From assembly GCA_002329075.1 (NCBI GenBank), contig DCXR01000053.1, positions 13,785 to 21,362 of the forward strand: a stretch of DNA of 7,578 nucleotides, read 5' to 3'. The position numbers and the translations under genes were made by a program. The notes beneath the pieces are model-generated. The model saw nothing but the letters and a program-made list of their open reading frames with translations, ran no database searches and was not told the DNA's origin. This DNA comes from Candidatus Neomicrothrix sp. UBA2131. Lineage in GTDB: Bacteria > Actinomycetota > Acidimicrobiia > Acidimicrobiales > MedAcidi-G1. Position 1 is the first letter of the stretch. Every line of letters starts with the position of its first letter. Positions 1-6,300 of this stretch are shown in pieces.

Positions 1-2
1 TG

Positions 3-1184
3 AGGGAGCGCCTCCGCCGGTTCGCCGTCGTCGGCCTCGTCGCCACGACCGTCGACATCGTGTTGCTGGTGGCGCTCCGCCGGGCCGGGTGGCCGCTTGT
101 CGTCGCCGACCTCGCGGCGTTGGCCGCAGCGGCGCTGGTGGCACGCCCGATGCACAGGCTGATCACACTGCGGGACGATCCCTACGCCCGCTGGATCCGG
201 TCGCCCGGCCTCTTCGTCTCGGTCGTGCTGACCGCCGGTGCGGTCGACGTCCTGGTCCTGGCCCTGCTGGTCCCGACGGAACCCGGGTCGGGCGATCTCG
301 CCGCCAAGGCCGTCGCCGTCGCCGCAGCCGCCATCATCCGGAGCCTGGCCTACCGGACGATCCTGTTCCGGGTGATCCGGCGCGAACAGGACGAGCCGGC
401 CAACCGGCCCCCGCCGGAGGGCGCCTTCCGACTCTCGATGGTCGTCCCCGCCTACTGCGAGGCCGATCGCATCGCAGCAACCGTGTCCAGGATTCGAGCG
501 GAACTCGCCACCGTGGTCGACCCGGCCGACCTGGAGGTCGTCGTCGCCGACGACGGATCCGACGACGGGACGGCCGACGTAGCGGAGGCCGCCGGTGCCG
601 ACGTCGTGGTCCGACTGGAACACAACCGGGGCAAGGGGGCCGCACTCCGGGAGGGCGTCCGGGCAGCGTCCGGACGGACGGTCGTGTTCACCGACGCCGA
701 CCTCGCCTACGCCCCGTCCCAGGTCGGAGGCCTGCTCGTAGCCGTCGAATCGGGTTACGACATGGTCGTCGGCAGTCGCCGCCACAAGGGTTCACACGAC
801 GTCGTCCATGCCGGACGCCTTCGGCAGGCCGGGGGGCGCCTCGTCAACCTGGCGACCCACGCCCTTCTCCTCGGCCAGTACCGGGACACACAGTGCGGGC
901 TCAAGGGGTTCCGCTCCGACGTCGCCCGGGCGCTGTTCGAAGCCACCACCATCGACGGCTTCGCCTTCGACGTGGAGCTGTTCCACCTCGCCGAGCGCTG
1001 GCGCCTGACCCTGGCGGAGGTTCCGGTACAGGTCGAGCACTCCGAGCGCACGACGGTGCGCGCCCTCCACGACGGGCTCGCAATGCTGGGAAACCTCGTG
1101 CTCATCCGCCAGCGGGCCCGACGGGGCGCCTATCCAGTCGATGCGGGCCTTTCGGCCCCCGGTAGCGTCTCCGCCGATGGATGA
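3..1184 (+). CDS. GtrA-like membrane domain fused to Alg5/DPM1-type family 2 glycosyltransferase (5' end at or beyond window edge)
   Basis: Probably transfers a sugar from a nucleotide sugar to a polyprenyl phosphate at the membrane; the donor cannot be read from sequence. Numbered from the GTG at 60, residues 1-110 hold about four hydrophobic segments of GtrA type. From about residue 123 a GT2 domain follows: MVVPAYCEADR, ADDGSDDGT (D164, D165), HNRGKGAA, the metal-binding DAD (D212, D214), DTQCGLKGF from D276 and IDGFAFDVELF from I298, all characteristic of the dolichyl-phosphate glucosyl/mannosyltransferase group. The frame stays open upstream of 60 and encodes the usual GtrA opening (RRFAVVGLVATTVDIV), so GTG 60 is not the true start. 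Bases 1-2 are TG, so a start codon may begin one base outside the window, giving about 394 residues; this cannot be confirmed. The 3' end overlaps manB by 8 bases. The manA-manB neighbourhood suggests GDP-mannose use, but UDP-glucose is equally possible. Confidence 0.85.
   Translation, partial: RERLRRFAVVGLVATTVDIVLLVALRRAGWPLVVADLAALAAAALVARPMHRLITLRDDPYARWIRSPGLFVSVVLTAGAVDVLVLALLVPTEPGSGDLAAKAVAVAAAAIIRSLAYRTILFRVIRREQDEPANRPPPEGAFRLSMVVPAYCEADRIAATVSRIRAELATVVDPADLEVVVADDGSDDGTADVAEAAGADVVVRLEHNRGKGAALREGVRAASGRTVVFTDADLAYAPSQVGGLLVAVESGYDMVVGSRRHKGSHDVVHAGRLRQAGGRLVNLATHALLLGQYRDTQCGLKGFRSDVARALFEATTIDGFAFDVELFHLAERWRLTLAEVPVQVEHSERTTVRALHDGLAMLGNLVLIRQRARRGAYPVDAGLSAPGSVSADG
1163..1179 (+). 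promoter_or_regulatory. Putative leaderless promoter of manB (-10 TAGCGT)
   Basis: TAGCGT at 1163-1168 fits the actinobacterial -10 pattern TANNNT and lies 8 bases before the manB ATG at 1177. No purine-rich Shine-Dalgarno sequence precedes that ATG (the spacer is ctccgccg). Transcription would start at or within a base or two of the ATG. The element lies inside the 3' end of the glycosyltransferase gene. I see no convincing -35. The same hexamer and spacing recur before two other starts, which is the main support. Confidence 0.5.
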
Positions 1185-2550
1185 TGTGGCGGCGGTCTTC
1201 AAGGCGTACGACGTACGTGGGCTGGTGCCCGAGGAGCTCGACGCCGGCCTGACACGCTCGATCGGTGGTGCCTTCGCCCGGCTCGTCCGTTCCGAGGAGC
1301 CCGGGACGACCTCGGTGGTCGTAGCCCGCGACATGCGCCCGAGCGGCGGGGAACTGTCGGCAGCCTTCACCGACGGGATCACCGCCCTGGGCCTCGACGT
1401 CGTCGACATCGGCCTGGCATCGACCGACATGCTCTACTTCGCATCCGGCCACCTCGGAACCCCCGGGGCGGTGTTCACCGCCAGCCACAACCCCGCCGGG
1501 TACAACGGCATCAAGATGTGCCTCTCCGGCGCCCGACCCATCGGGATCGACACGGGCCTCGGTGCCATGCGCGACGACGTGCTCGCAGGTCCGGGCGACT
1601 CGGACGTCGCCGCCGATGCGGCCCGGACCGGCACCGTCACGACGGTCGACCTGCTGGACGGGTTCGCCGACCATGTCCGGTCGTTCGTAGACGTACCGGC
1701 ACTGCGGCCGCTCCGGGTGGTCGCCGACACGGCCAACGGCATGGGCGGCCTCGTGGTCCCGGCCGTGTTCGATGCGCTCCCGTTCGACCTCGAGGTGCTC
1801 TTCGCAGAACTCGACGGCACGTTCCCGAACCACCCCGCCGATCCCATGCAGCCGGAGAACCTCGTCGACCTCCGGGAACGGGTGCTCGCAACGGGAGCGG
1901 ACGTGGGGCTCGCCTTCGACGGCGACGCCGACCGGGTCTTCCTGGTCGACGAACTCGGCCAGCCGGTCTCCGGCACGCTGACCACGGCACTCGTCGCGCG
2001 GTCCGTCCTGCGGAGGGAGCCCGGTGCGACGATCGTGCACAACCTCATCTGCGGCAGCGTGGTCCCCGAGGTCATCGCCGAAGGTGGGGGACATGCGGTA
2101 CGGACGAGGGTCGGACATTCGTTCATCAAGGCGGTCATGGCCCACGAGGGTGCCGCCTTCGGCGGAGAGCACTCCGGCCACTACTACTTCCGCGACAACT
2201 GGCGGGCCGACTCCGGCCTGATCGCCGCCCTCACCGTGCTCGAGGAACTCTCCGCCTCGGGTGGGACGCTGAGCGAGCTGCTCGAACCGTTCGACCGCTA
2301 CGCCGCCTCGGGAGAGATCAACGCACGCGTCGAAGATCCCGCAGCGGTGATCGAGCGGGTCGCACAGCACTACGCTGGCTCACCACAGGACCGACTCGAC
2401 GGCCTCACCGTCGAACCCGGCGGCTGGTGGTTCAACCTCCGACCGTCCAACACGGAGCCGTTGCTCCGGCTCAACCTCGAGGCCGCCGACGCCGGGTCCT
2501 GTGCCGCACGCGTGGCCGAGGTCAGGACACTGATCGACGGCGCAGGCTGA
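1177..2550 (+). CDS. manB: Phosphomannomutase/phosphoglucomutase
   Basis: Cytoplasmic alpha-D-phosphohexomutase that interconverts mannose-6-P and mannose-1-P (and often glucose-6-P and glucose-1-P), the step before GDP-mannose. At 457 residues it has the family length, with all four signatures in order: the phosphoserine loop TASHNP (S103), the metal loop DGDADR (D248, D250, D252), the sugar loop GEHSGHYYF (E331, S333) and the phosphate loop RPSNTEP (R422-P428). It should be active. I chose ATG 1177 (MDDVAAVFKAYDVRG) because homologues begin a few residues before KAYDVRG; an in-frame ATG at 1141 would add twelve unconserved residues. The start overlaps the preceding stop by 8 bases and has a promoter-like TAGCGT instead of a ribosome binding site. 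A Trm112-like gene and manA follow within short gaps, so the three are probably one mannose operon. Specificity between mannose and glucose is not settled by sequence; manA nearby favours mannose. Confidence 0.95.
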   Translation: MDDVAAVFKAYDVRGLVPEELDAGLTRSIGGAFARLVRSEEPGTTSVVVARDMRPSGGELSAAFTDGITALGLDVVDIGLASTDMLYFASGHLGTPGAVFTASHNPAGYNGIKMCLSGARPIGIDTGLGAMRDDVLAGPGDSDVAADAARTGTVTTVDLLDGFADHVRSFVDVPALRPLRVVADTANGMGGLVVPAVFDALPFDLEVLFAELDGTFPNHPADPMQPENLVDLRERVLATGADVGLAFDGDADRVFLVDELGQPVSGTLTTALVARSVLRREPGATIVHNLICGSVVPEVIAEGGGHAVRTRVGHSFIKAVMAHEGAAFGGEHSGHYYFRDNWRADSGLIAALTVLEELSASGGTLSELLEPFDRYAASGEINARVEDPAAVIERVAQHYAGSPQDRLDGLTVEPGGWWFNLRPSNTEPLLRLNLEAADAGSCAARVAEVRTLIDGAG

Positions 2551-2560
2551 CCGCCCGACC

Positions 2561-2567
2561 GGAGGAA
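2561..2567 (+). promoter_or_regulatory. Shine-Dalgarno sequence of the Trm112-like gene
   Basis: GGAGGAA lies 6 bases before ATG 2574, in the 23-base gap after manB. It is one of the two strongest ribosome binding sites in the window. It fixes this start inside a much longer open frame that begins upstream within manB. Confidence 0.8.
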
Positions 2568-2573
2568 CCGACG

Positions 2574-2810
2574 ATGACACTCGATCCGATGCTGCTCGAG
2601 ATCCTGGCCTGCCCGGACGACAAGGGCCCGCTGCTCTACTTCGCCGACGAGGGGTACCTCTACAACCCGAGGCTGCGGCGCCGCTACGTGGTCCGCGACG
2701 GAATCCCGGTGCTACTGGTCGACGAGGCCGAGGCCGTCGACGAGGCCGAACACGATCGCCTGCTGGCATCCGCCGAGGCATCGGGCATCCGGCCCACCTT
2801 CGACGCCTGA
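2574..2810 (+). CDS. Trm112-family small protein (UPF0434/YcaR-like) lacking most zinc ligands
   Basis: A 78-residue cytoplasmic protein. MLLEILACPDDKGPL at residues 6-20 and VVRDGIPVLLVDEAE at 39-53 match the two conserved blocks of the Trm112/YcaR family. In eukaryotes and archaea Trm112 stabilises and activates methyltransferases; the bacterial role is less clear. The classical zinc site uses two Cys pairs. Here only C13 remains: the second position of the first pair is D16 and the second pair is absent, so zinc binding is unlikely. I recall the CPDDKGPL form from other actinobacterial members, so it is probably a lineage trait rather than decay. The acidic tail has a near repeat, VDEAEA-VDEAEH. 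The gene sits 23 bases after manB and 21 before manA, an arrangement I recall in Streptomyces, so it is probably co-transcribed with both. A link to mannose metabolism is inferred from context only. Confidence 0.88.
   Translation: MTLDPMLLEILACPDDKGPLLYFADEGYLYNPRLRRRYVVRDGIPVLLVDEAEAVDEAEHDRLLASAEASGIRPTFDA
2718..2749 (+). repeat. Two 14-base direct repeats with 18-base period inside the Trm112-like gene
   Basis: GTCGACGAGGCCGA occurs at 2718-2731 and again at 2736-2749. The 18-base period keeps the frame and encodes VDEAEA followed by VDEAEH in the acidic tail. It is probably a small slipped duplication in a linker. Confidence 0.7.
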
Positions 2811-2831
2811 CGGCCCCTACCGCCGCATCCG

Positions 2832-4007
2832 ATGGACCATCTCCGTGGCCGTCTCCAGCACTACGACTGGGGATCGCCCACCGCCCTGGCCGAACTGAGG
2901 GCCGTCGAGCCAACGGGCCGACCCGAGGCCGAGGTCTGGTTCGGGGCGCACCCCTCTTCGCCGGCGACCGTGGACCGGGGCAGCGGACCCGAGGCGCTCG
3001 ATGCCCTCATCGCCGCAGATCCGTCCTCGCACCTGGGACCGGCCGCCGGTCTGCGCTCAGGAACGCTGCCGTACCTCGTGAAGTTCCTCGCAGCCGACGC
3101 ACCGCTTTCGATCCAGGCACATCCGGACAGGGCGACCGCCGAGGCCGGTTTCGTCGCCGAGAACGATGCGGACGTTTCCCCCGATTCGCCGGAGCGGACC
3201 TTCCGGGATGCCGGTGCCAAGCCTGAGCTGGTGGTTGCCGTGACGCCGTTCCGGACCCTGTGCGGCTTCCGTCCGGTCGACGAGGCGATCCGGGTGTCGT
3301 CCGCCCTAGGCCTGCCCGACGACCTCCTGGCAGCGGTCCGGACCCGGGGTCCTGTCGCCTGGGCCGAGGTCGTGGGCAGGATCCTGGCCGGCCATCCGGA
3401 TGGGGCGGTCGAGGCCCTGTTGCAGCGCTGCGGCGAGGGCGTTGGCGCCACCGGAGGTTGGAGCGGGACGGCCGACCTGGTCCTCGAACTGTCCGGGCGA
3501 TTCCCCGGCGACCCGGCGCTGGCACTCGTGCCCCTGCTCGCCGAGCACCACCTCGAGTCGGGTGAGGCGCTCTTTCTCGCCCCGGGTGTCCTGCACGCCT
3601 ACCTCGGTGGCGTGGCCGTCGAGGTGATGGCCGCATCCGACAACGTCGTGCGAGGTGGACTGACCGGCAAGCACGTCGATGTCGACCGGCTCGTCGGGGC
3701 CATCGATCCGGAAGCGCCGGAGGCCACCGTCCAGCGACCCGGCGACCGCCTCCACCTGTACGACGTCCCCGCCGAGGAGTTCTCGGTGTGGCGACTGGAC
3801 GGCGCCGGCGTCGACGTGGACGACCGGTCTGGTCCCGACATCGTGGTGTGCGTCGACGGCTCGGCGTTCCTGTCGCCCACCGGGACGGGAGTCGGGCTCG
3901 ACCTGGCGCCGGGGGGCGCTGCATGGATTCCCCACGCCGACGGCCCCTACCGGATCGATGCCGGGGGCCTGGCCTACCGCGTCACCGTCGGCGAGCCGGG
4001 TGCCTGA
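2832..4007 (+). CDS. manA: Mannose-6-phosphate isomerase, type I
   Basis: Zinc-dependent cytoplasmic enzyme interconverting fructose-6-P and mannose-6-P, feeding ManB. At 391 residues it matches the E. coli ManA class. Visible signatures are LQHYDWGSPTALAEL at the N-terminus, EVWFGAHP near residue 34, the first zinc block VKFLAADAPLSIQAHP (Q95, H97), KPELVVAVTPF (E132), and APGVLHAYLGG with H255 followed by NVVRGGLTGKH (R274, the catalytic arginine position). The four zinc ligands and the arginine are all present, so it should be active. ATG 2832 is the natural start because YDWGS follows at residues 11-15 as in homologues. No Shine-Dalgarno sequence precedes it. A weak hexamer TACCGC lies 8 bases before the ATG, so it may be leaderless or translationally coupled to the gene 21 bases upstream. 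No SIS-domain isomerase lies between the Trm112-like gene and manA. Confidence 0.95.
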   Translation: MDHLRGRLQHYDWGSPTALAELRAVEPTGRPEAEVWFGAHPSSPATVDRGSGPEALDALIAADPSSHLGPAAGLRSGTLPYLVKFLAADAPLSIQAHPDRATAEAGFVAENDADVSPDSPERTFRDAGAKPELVVAVTPFRTLCGFRPVDEAIRVSSALGLPDDLLAAVRTRGPVAWAEVVGRILAGHPDGAVEALLQRCGEGVGATGGWSGTADLVLELSGRFPGDPALALVPLLAEHHLESGEALFLAPGVLHAYLGGVAVEVMAASDNVVRGGLTGKHVDVDRLVGAIDPEAPEATVQRPGDRLHLYDVPAEEFSVWRLDGAGVDVDDRSGPDIVVCVDGSAFLSPTGTGVGLDLAPGGAAWIPHADGPYRIDAGGLAYRVTVGEPGA

Positions 4008-4023
4008 CCTGTCGATCCCGGAC

Positions 4024-4103
4024 GGTCTCTGCGACAACCCTCGAGTGGAGCGTCCGACCCGGTAACCTGACTGCAGCGGCTGCCCGAACGGCGTCAGACG
4101 ACC
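4024..4103 (+). promoter_or_regulatory. Candidate structured RNA element upstream of ahcY
   Basis: The spacer before ahcY can fold. GGTCTCTG at 4024-4031 pairs with CAGA-C-GACC at 4095-4103 (eight pairs, one bulged C), enclosing GAGTGG, CCCGGTAACC (4058-4067) and GGCTGCCC. An alternative stem, CTGAC 4067-4071 with GTCAG 4093-4097, would compete with it. The order GAG-GG, CGGYAACC, TGCC within a closing stem is loosely like the SAM-I/SAM-IV riboswitch clan, and ahcY is a sensible target. However, I cannot lay out the internal helices convincingly and found no SAH-riboswitch pseudoknot. TAACCT at 4063 could instead be a promoter -10. Low confidence. Confidence 0.25.
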
Positions 4104-4113
4104 CCAGCCCGAT

Positions 4114-4119
4114 TAGCGC
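4114..4119 (+). promoter_or_regulatory. Possible -10 element of ahcY (TAGCGC)
   Basis: TAGCGC differs in one base from the TAGCGT motif seen before other genes here. If it is the -10, ahcY would have a leader of about 45 bases containing the hairpin at 4117-4138 and a good Shine-Dalgarno sequence. TAACCT at 4063-4068 is a rival -10. I see no clear -35 for either. Confidence 0.25.
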
Positions 4120-4138
4120 CCGGCTCCGTGCCGGGGCG
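4117..4138 (+). other. GC-rich hairpin just upstream of the ahcY ribosome binding site
   Basis: CCCGGC at 4119-4124 pairs perfectly with GCCGGG at 4130-4135 around a 5-base loop, and two more pairs form across one bulged G (4136). It ends 22 bases before the AAGGAG. No run of T follows, so it is not a classical intrinsic terminator. It may stabilise the leader or serve as an expression platform; function is unknown. Confidence 0.5.
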
Positions 4139-4160
4139 GCAGAATGATCCGAGAATCCCC

Positions 4161-4166
4161 AAGGAG
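4161..4166 (+). promoter_or_regulatory. Shine-Dalgarno sequence of ahcY
   Basis: AAGGAG lies 5 bases before ATG 4172. It supports this start and contrasts with the manB, comF-like and 6956 genes, which have none. Confidence 0.85.
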
Positions 4167-4171
4167 TCGTC

Positions 4172-5614
4172 ATGTCCCTGCACCAAGACCACCGCGTCGC
4201 CGACCTGTCCCTGCACGAGTTCGGCCGCAACGAGATTCGCCTTGCCGAGCACGAGATGCCCGGCCTCATGGCTCTGCGGGCGGAGTTCGCCGACGAGCAG
4301 CCCCTGGCCGGAGCCCGCATTGCCGGCTCGCTGCACATGACCGTGCAGACGGCGGTCCTGATCGAGACCCTTACAGCCCTCGGTGCCGAGGTCCGGTGGG
4401 CCAGCTGCAACATCTTCTCCACCCAGGACCACGCCGCCGCCGCCGCCGTGTGCGGACCCGACGGCTCGCCCGACGACCTGCGCGGCGTCCCGGTGTTCGC
4501 CTGGAAGGGCGAGACCCTCGAGGAGTACTGGTGGGCCGCCGAACAGATCCTGCGCTGGCCCGGCGGCCAGGGCCCCAACCTCATCCTCGACGACGGCGGC
4601 GACGCCACCATGCTCGTCCACAAGGGCGCCGAGTTCGAAGCCGCAGGAGCCGTCCCGGACGCCACCGACGACGACCCGGAGGAATGGCACGTCTTCCTCG
4701 CCACCCTGCGCGCCTCGCTGGCCGACGACCCGCAGCGCTGGACACAGGTCGCCGCCGGCCTCCGCGGCGTCTCCGAGGAGACCACCACCGGCGTCCACCG
4801 CCTGTACCGGATGCAGGAGGACGGCGAACTGCTGTTCCCGGCCATCAACGTCAACGACAGCATCACCAAGTCCAAGTTCGACAACCTCTACGGCTGCCGC
4901 CACTCGCTCATCGACGGCATCAACCGGGGTACCGACGTGATGATCGGTGGCAAGACCGCCGTCGTGTGCGGGTTCGGCGACGTCGGCAAGGGCTGCGCCG
5001 AGTCACTGCGCGGCCAGGGAGCCCGGGTCATCATCACCGAGGTGGATCCGATCTGCGCCCTGCAGGCGGCCATGCAGGGATACGAGGTCAACACGCTCGA
5101 GCGGGTGCTCGACGTGGCCGACATCTTCGTGACGGCCACGGGCTGCAAGGACGTGATCAGCGCCGAGCACATGTCCCGGATGAAGCACCAGGCGATCGTC
5201 GGCAACATCGGGCACTTCGACAACGAGGTCGACATGGCGGGCCTGGTGCGCATGTCCGACGTCCAGCGCGTGAACATCAAGCCGCAGGTCGACGAGTTCG
5301 TGTTCCCCGACGGGCACTCGGTGATCATGCTCTCCGAGGGACGACTCCTCAACCTCGGCAACGCCACAGGCCATCCCAGCTTCGTGATGTCGGCCAGCTT
5401 CTCGAACCAGGTGCTGGCCCAGATCGAACTCCATGCACGGGCCGAGGACTACGGAAACGAGGTCGTCACCCTGCCCAAGGAACTCGACGAGAAGGTGGCC
5501 CGACTGCACCTCGACGCCCTCGGCGTGCGCCTCACCGAGTTGTCCGACGACCAGGCCGACTACCTGGGCGTCGCAGTAGCCGGACCCTTCAAGCCCGACT
5601 ACTACCGGTACTGA
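4172..5614 (+). CDS. ahcY: Adenosylhomocysteinase (S-adenosylhomocysteine hydrolase)
   Basis: NAD-dependent cytoplasmic enzyme that splits S-adenosylhomocysteine into adenosine and homocysteine, relieving product inhibition of methyltransferases and feeding methionine resynthesis. It has 480 residues and complete signatures: GSLHMTVQTAVLIETL (H55), ASCNIFSTQDHAAAA, GETLEEYWW, ILDDGGDATMLVHKG, the catalytic block TKSKFDNLYGC (K233, D237, C242), the Rossmann motif CGFGDVGKG (G267, G269, G272), and the C-terminal KPDYYRY (K474, Y478), which reaches the NAD site of a neighbouring subunit. Relative to the human enzyme there is an extra segment of roughly 40 residues around GAEFEAAGAVPDATDDD, as in the long-form bacterial enzymes such as the mycobacterial one. 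ATG 4172 is supported by a strong AAGGAG. The 164-base spacer upstream suggests its own promoter; udk follows 20 bases downstream and is probably co-transcribed. An actinobacterial manA-ahcY neighbourhood is familiar. Confidence 0.97.
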   Translation: MSLHQDHRVADLSLHEFGRNEIRLAEHEMPGLMALRAEFADEQPLAGARIAGSLHMTVQTAVLIETLTALGAEVRWASCNIFSTQDHAAAAAVCGPDGSPDDLRGVPVFAWKGETLEEYWWAAEQILRWPGGQGPNLILDDGGDATMLVHKGAEFEAAGAVPDATDDDPEEWHVFLATLRASLADDPQRWTQVAAGLRGVSEETTTGVHRLYRMQEDGELLFPAINVNDSITKSKFDNLYGCRHSLIDGINRGTDVMIGGKTAVVCGFGDVGKGCAESLRGQGARVIITEVDPICALQAAMQGYEVNTLERVLDVADIFVTATGCKDVISAEHMSRMKHQAIVGNIGHFDNEVDMAGLVRMSDVQRVNIKPQVDEFVFPDGHSVIMLSEGRLLNLGNATGHPSFVMSASFSNQVLAQIELHARAEDYGNEVVTLPKELDEKVARLHLDALGVRLTELSDDQADYLGVAVAGPFKPDYYRY

Positions 5615-5634
5615 ACCGACAGGGGTCGAAGAAG

Positions 5635-6264
5635 GTGTCCGTCGTCTGCGGAATCTGCGGAGGCAGCGGCGCCGGCAAGTCGACCCTGGCGGGGACCGTG
5701 GTCGAGATCCTGGAGGGGCGCGACGTCGGCGTCATCGTGCTGCCATTCGACGACTACTACCGCGACCACGGCCACCTCGGGATCGCAGAACGGGCACTGG
5801 TCAACTACGACCACCCCGACTCGCTGGACCTCGCGCAGTTCGCCGCCGACCTGGGCGACCTGGCCGGCGCCATCTCGGTCGACGTACCCGTCTACGACTT
5901 CGCCACCCACCGTCGCCGACCTGAGTCGCGGCGGCTGTCGCCACAGCCCGTGGTACTCACCGAGGGCATCCTGCTGCTCGCCACCCCGGAGGTCCGCCGA
6001 CTCCTGGACGTGGCCGTGTTCGTCGAGGCACCCGAGGACATCCGGAGGGAGCGCCGCATCATCCGCGATGTCGCCGAACGGGGCCGGACGCCGGAGAGCG
6101 TGCGCTCACAGTTCGCCGCCACGGTGGCGCCGATGTACGAGCGCTTCGTGGCACCCTTCGCCGGCGGGGTCGACCGGACCATCGACGGCACCGGGGACCT
6201 GATCCGACAGGCCACCGACCTGGCCGACCTGCTCGTCGACCGACTCGAAGGGGCCTCCGCCTGA
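5635..6264 (+). CDS. udk: Uridine kinase
   Basis: Cytoplasmic pyrimidine-salvage enzyme phosphorylating uridine and cytidine with ATP or GTP. Its 209 residues match the bacterial family. Motifs in order: Walker A GGSGAGKST (G9-T17), PFDDYYRD (D39, D40), VNYDHPDSLD at 56-65, VPVYDFATHRR with Y87, F89 and H92 where human UCK2 has the base-reading Y112, F114 and H117, VVLTEGILLL (E110), and the lid arginines RRIIRDVAERGR (140-151). The pyrimidine-pocket residues argue for uridine/cytidine rather than adenosine. I chose GTG 5635 because the family starts a few residues before the P-loop; AGGGG at 5621-5625 is a weak Shine-Dalgarno sequence 9 bases upstream. The same frame is open back to about 4144, but that part runs through ahcY out of frame and is Arg/Pro-rich shadow. 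The gene follows ahcY by 20 bases, so the two are likely one transcript. Confidence 0.92.
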   Translation: MSVVCGICGGSGAGKSTLAGTVVEILEGRDVGVIVLPFDDYYRDHGHLGIAERALVNYDHPDSLDLAQFAADLGDLAGAISVDVPVYDFATHRRRPESRRLSPQPVVLTEGILLLATPEVRRLLDVAVFVEAPEDIRRERRIIRDVAERGRTPESVRSQFAATVAPMYERFVAPFAGGVDRTIDGTGDLIRQATDLADLLVDRLEGASA

Positions 6265-6265
6265 C

Positions 6266-6278
6266 GGGTGTCGCACCC
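6266..6278 (+). terminator. Small hairpin after udk
   Basis: GGGTG at 6266-6270 pairs with CACCC at 6274-6278 around a 3-base loop, starting one base after the udk stop. There is no T run. It may be a weak terminator, or chance, since it lies where the spacer of the next promoter would be. Confidence 0.25.
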
Positions 6279-6284
6279 CGCCCC

Positions 6285-6300
6285 TAACGTCGGCAACATG
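6285..6300 (+). promoter_or_regulatory. Putative leaderless promoter of the comF-like gene (-10 TAACGT)
   Basis: TAACGT at 6285-6290 is 7 bases before ATG 6298, with no Shine-Dalgarno sequence in between. CTGACG at 6261-6266, overlapping the udk stop, matches four of six bases of a TTGACA-type -35 with an 18-base spacer. This is the best complete promoter in the window. It supports the ATG at 6298 over the in-frame GTG at 6268. Confidence 0.55.

Noticed and set aside
1141..1176. ATG 1141 as the manB start
   Set aside because: It adds twelve residues not typical of homologues and would put the TAGCGT motif inside the gene; ATG 1177 fits family and motif spacing.
1102..2370. A 422-codon open frame on the - strand opposite manB
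   Set aside because: It lies antisense to a fully motif-supported gene, has no recognisable domain, and is expected from high GC3 in coding DNA.
1518..2810. A 430-codon open frame on the + strand ending as the Trm112-like protein
   Set aside because: Upstream of 2574 it is an out-of-frame reading of manB. A strong GGAGGAA and the family length fix the start at 2574.
4008..4171. A canonical SAH riboswitch before ahcY
   Set aside because: I looked for the GAGCGC/GCGCUC pseudoknot and the AGGCUCG block and could not find a matching arrangement.
4094..4903. Long - strand open frames opposite ahcY, including one with hydrophobic stretches
   Set aside because: They mirror the conserved ahcY coding sequence and show no start signals or family motifs.
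4144..6264. A 706-codon open frame on the + strand running through ahcY and ending as the uridine kinase
   Set aside because: The first two thirds is an out-of-frame, Arg/Pro-rich reading of ahcY. Only the part from GTG 5635 shows family motifs.
6268..6297. GTG 6268 as the start of the comF-like gene
   Set aside because: It has no ribosome binding site and lies 4 bases after the udk stop; TAACGT spaced 7 bases before ATG 6298 argues for the latter.
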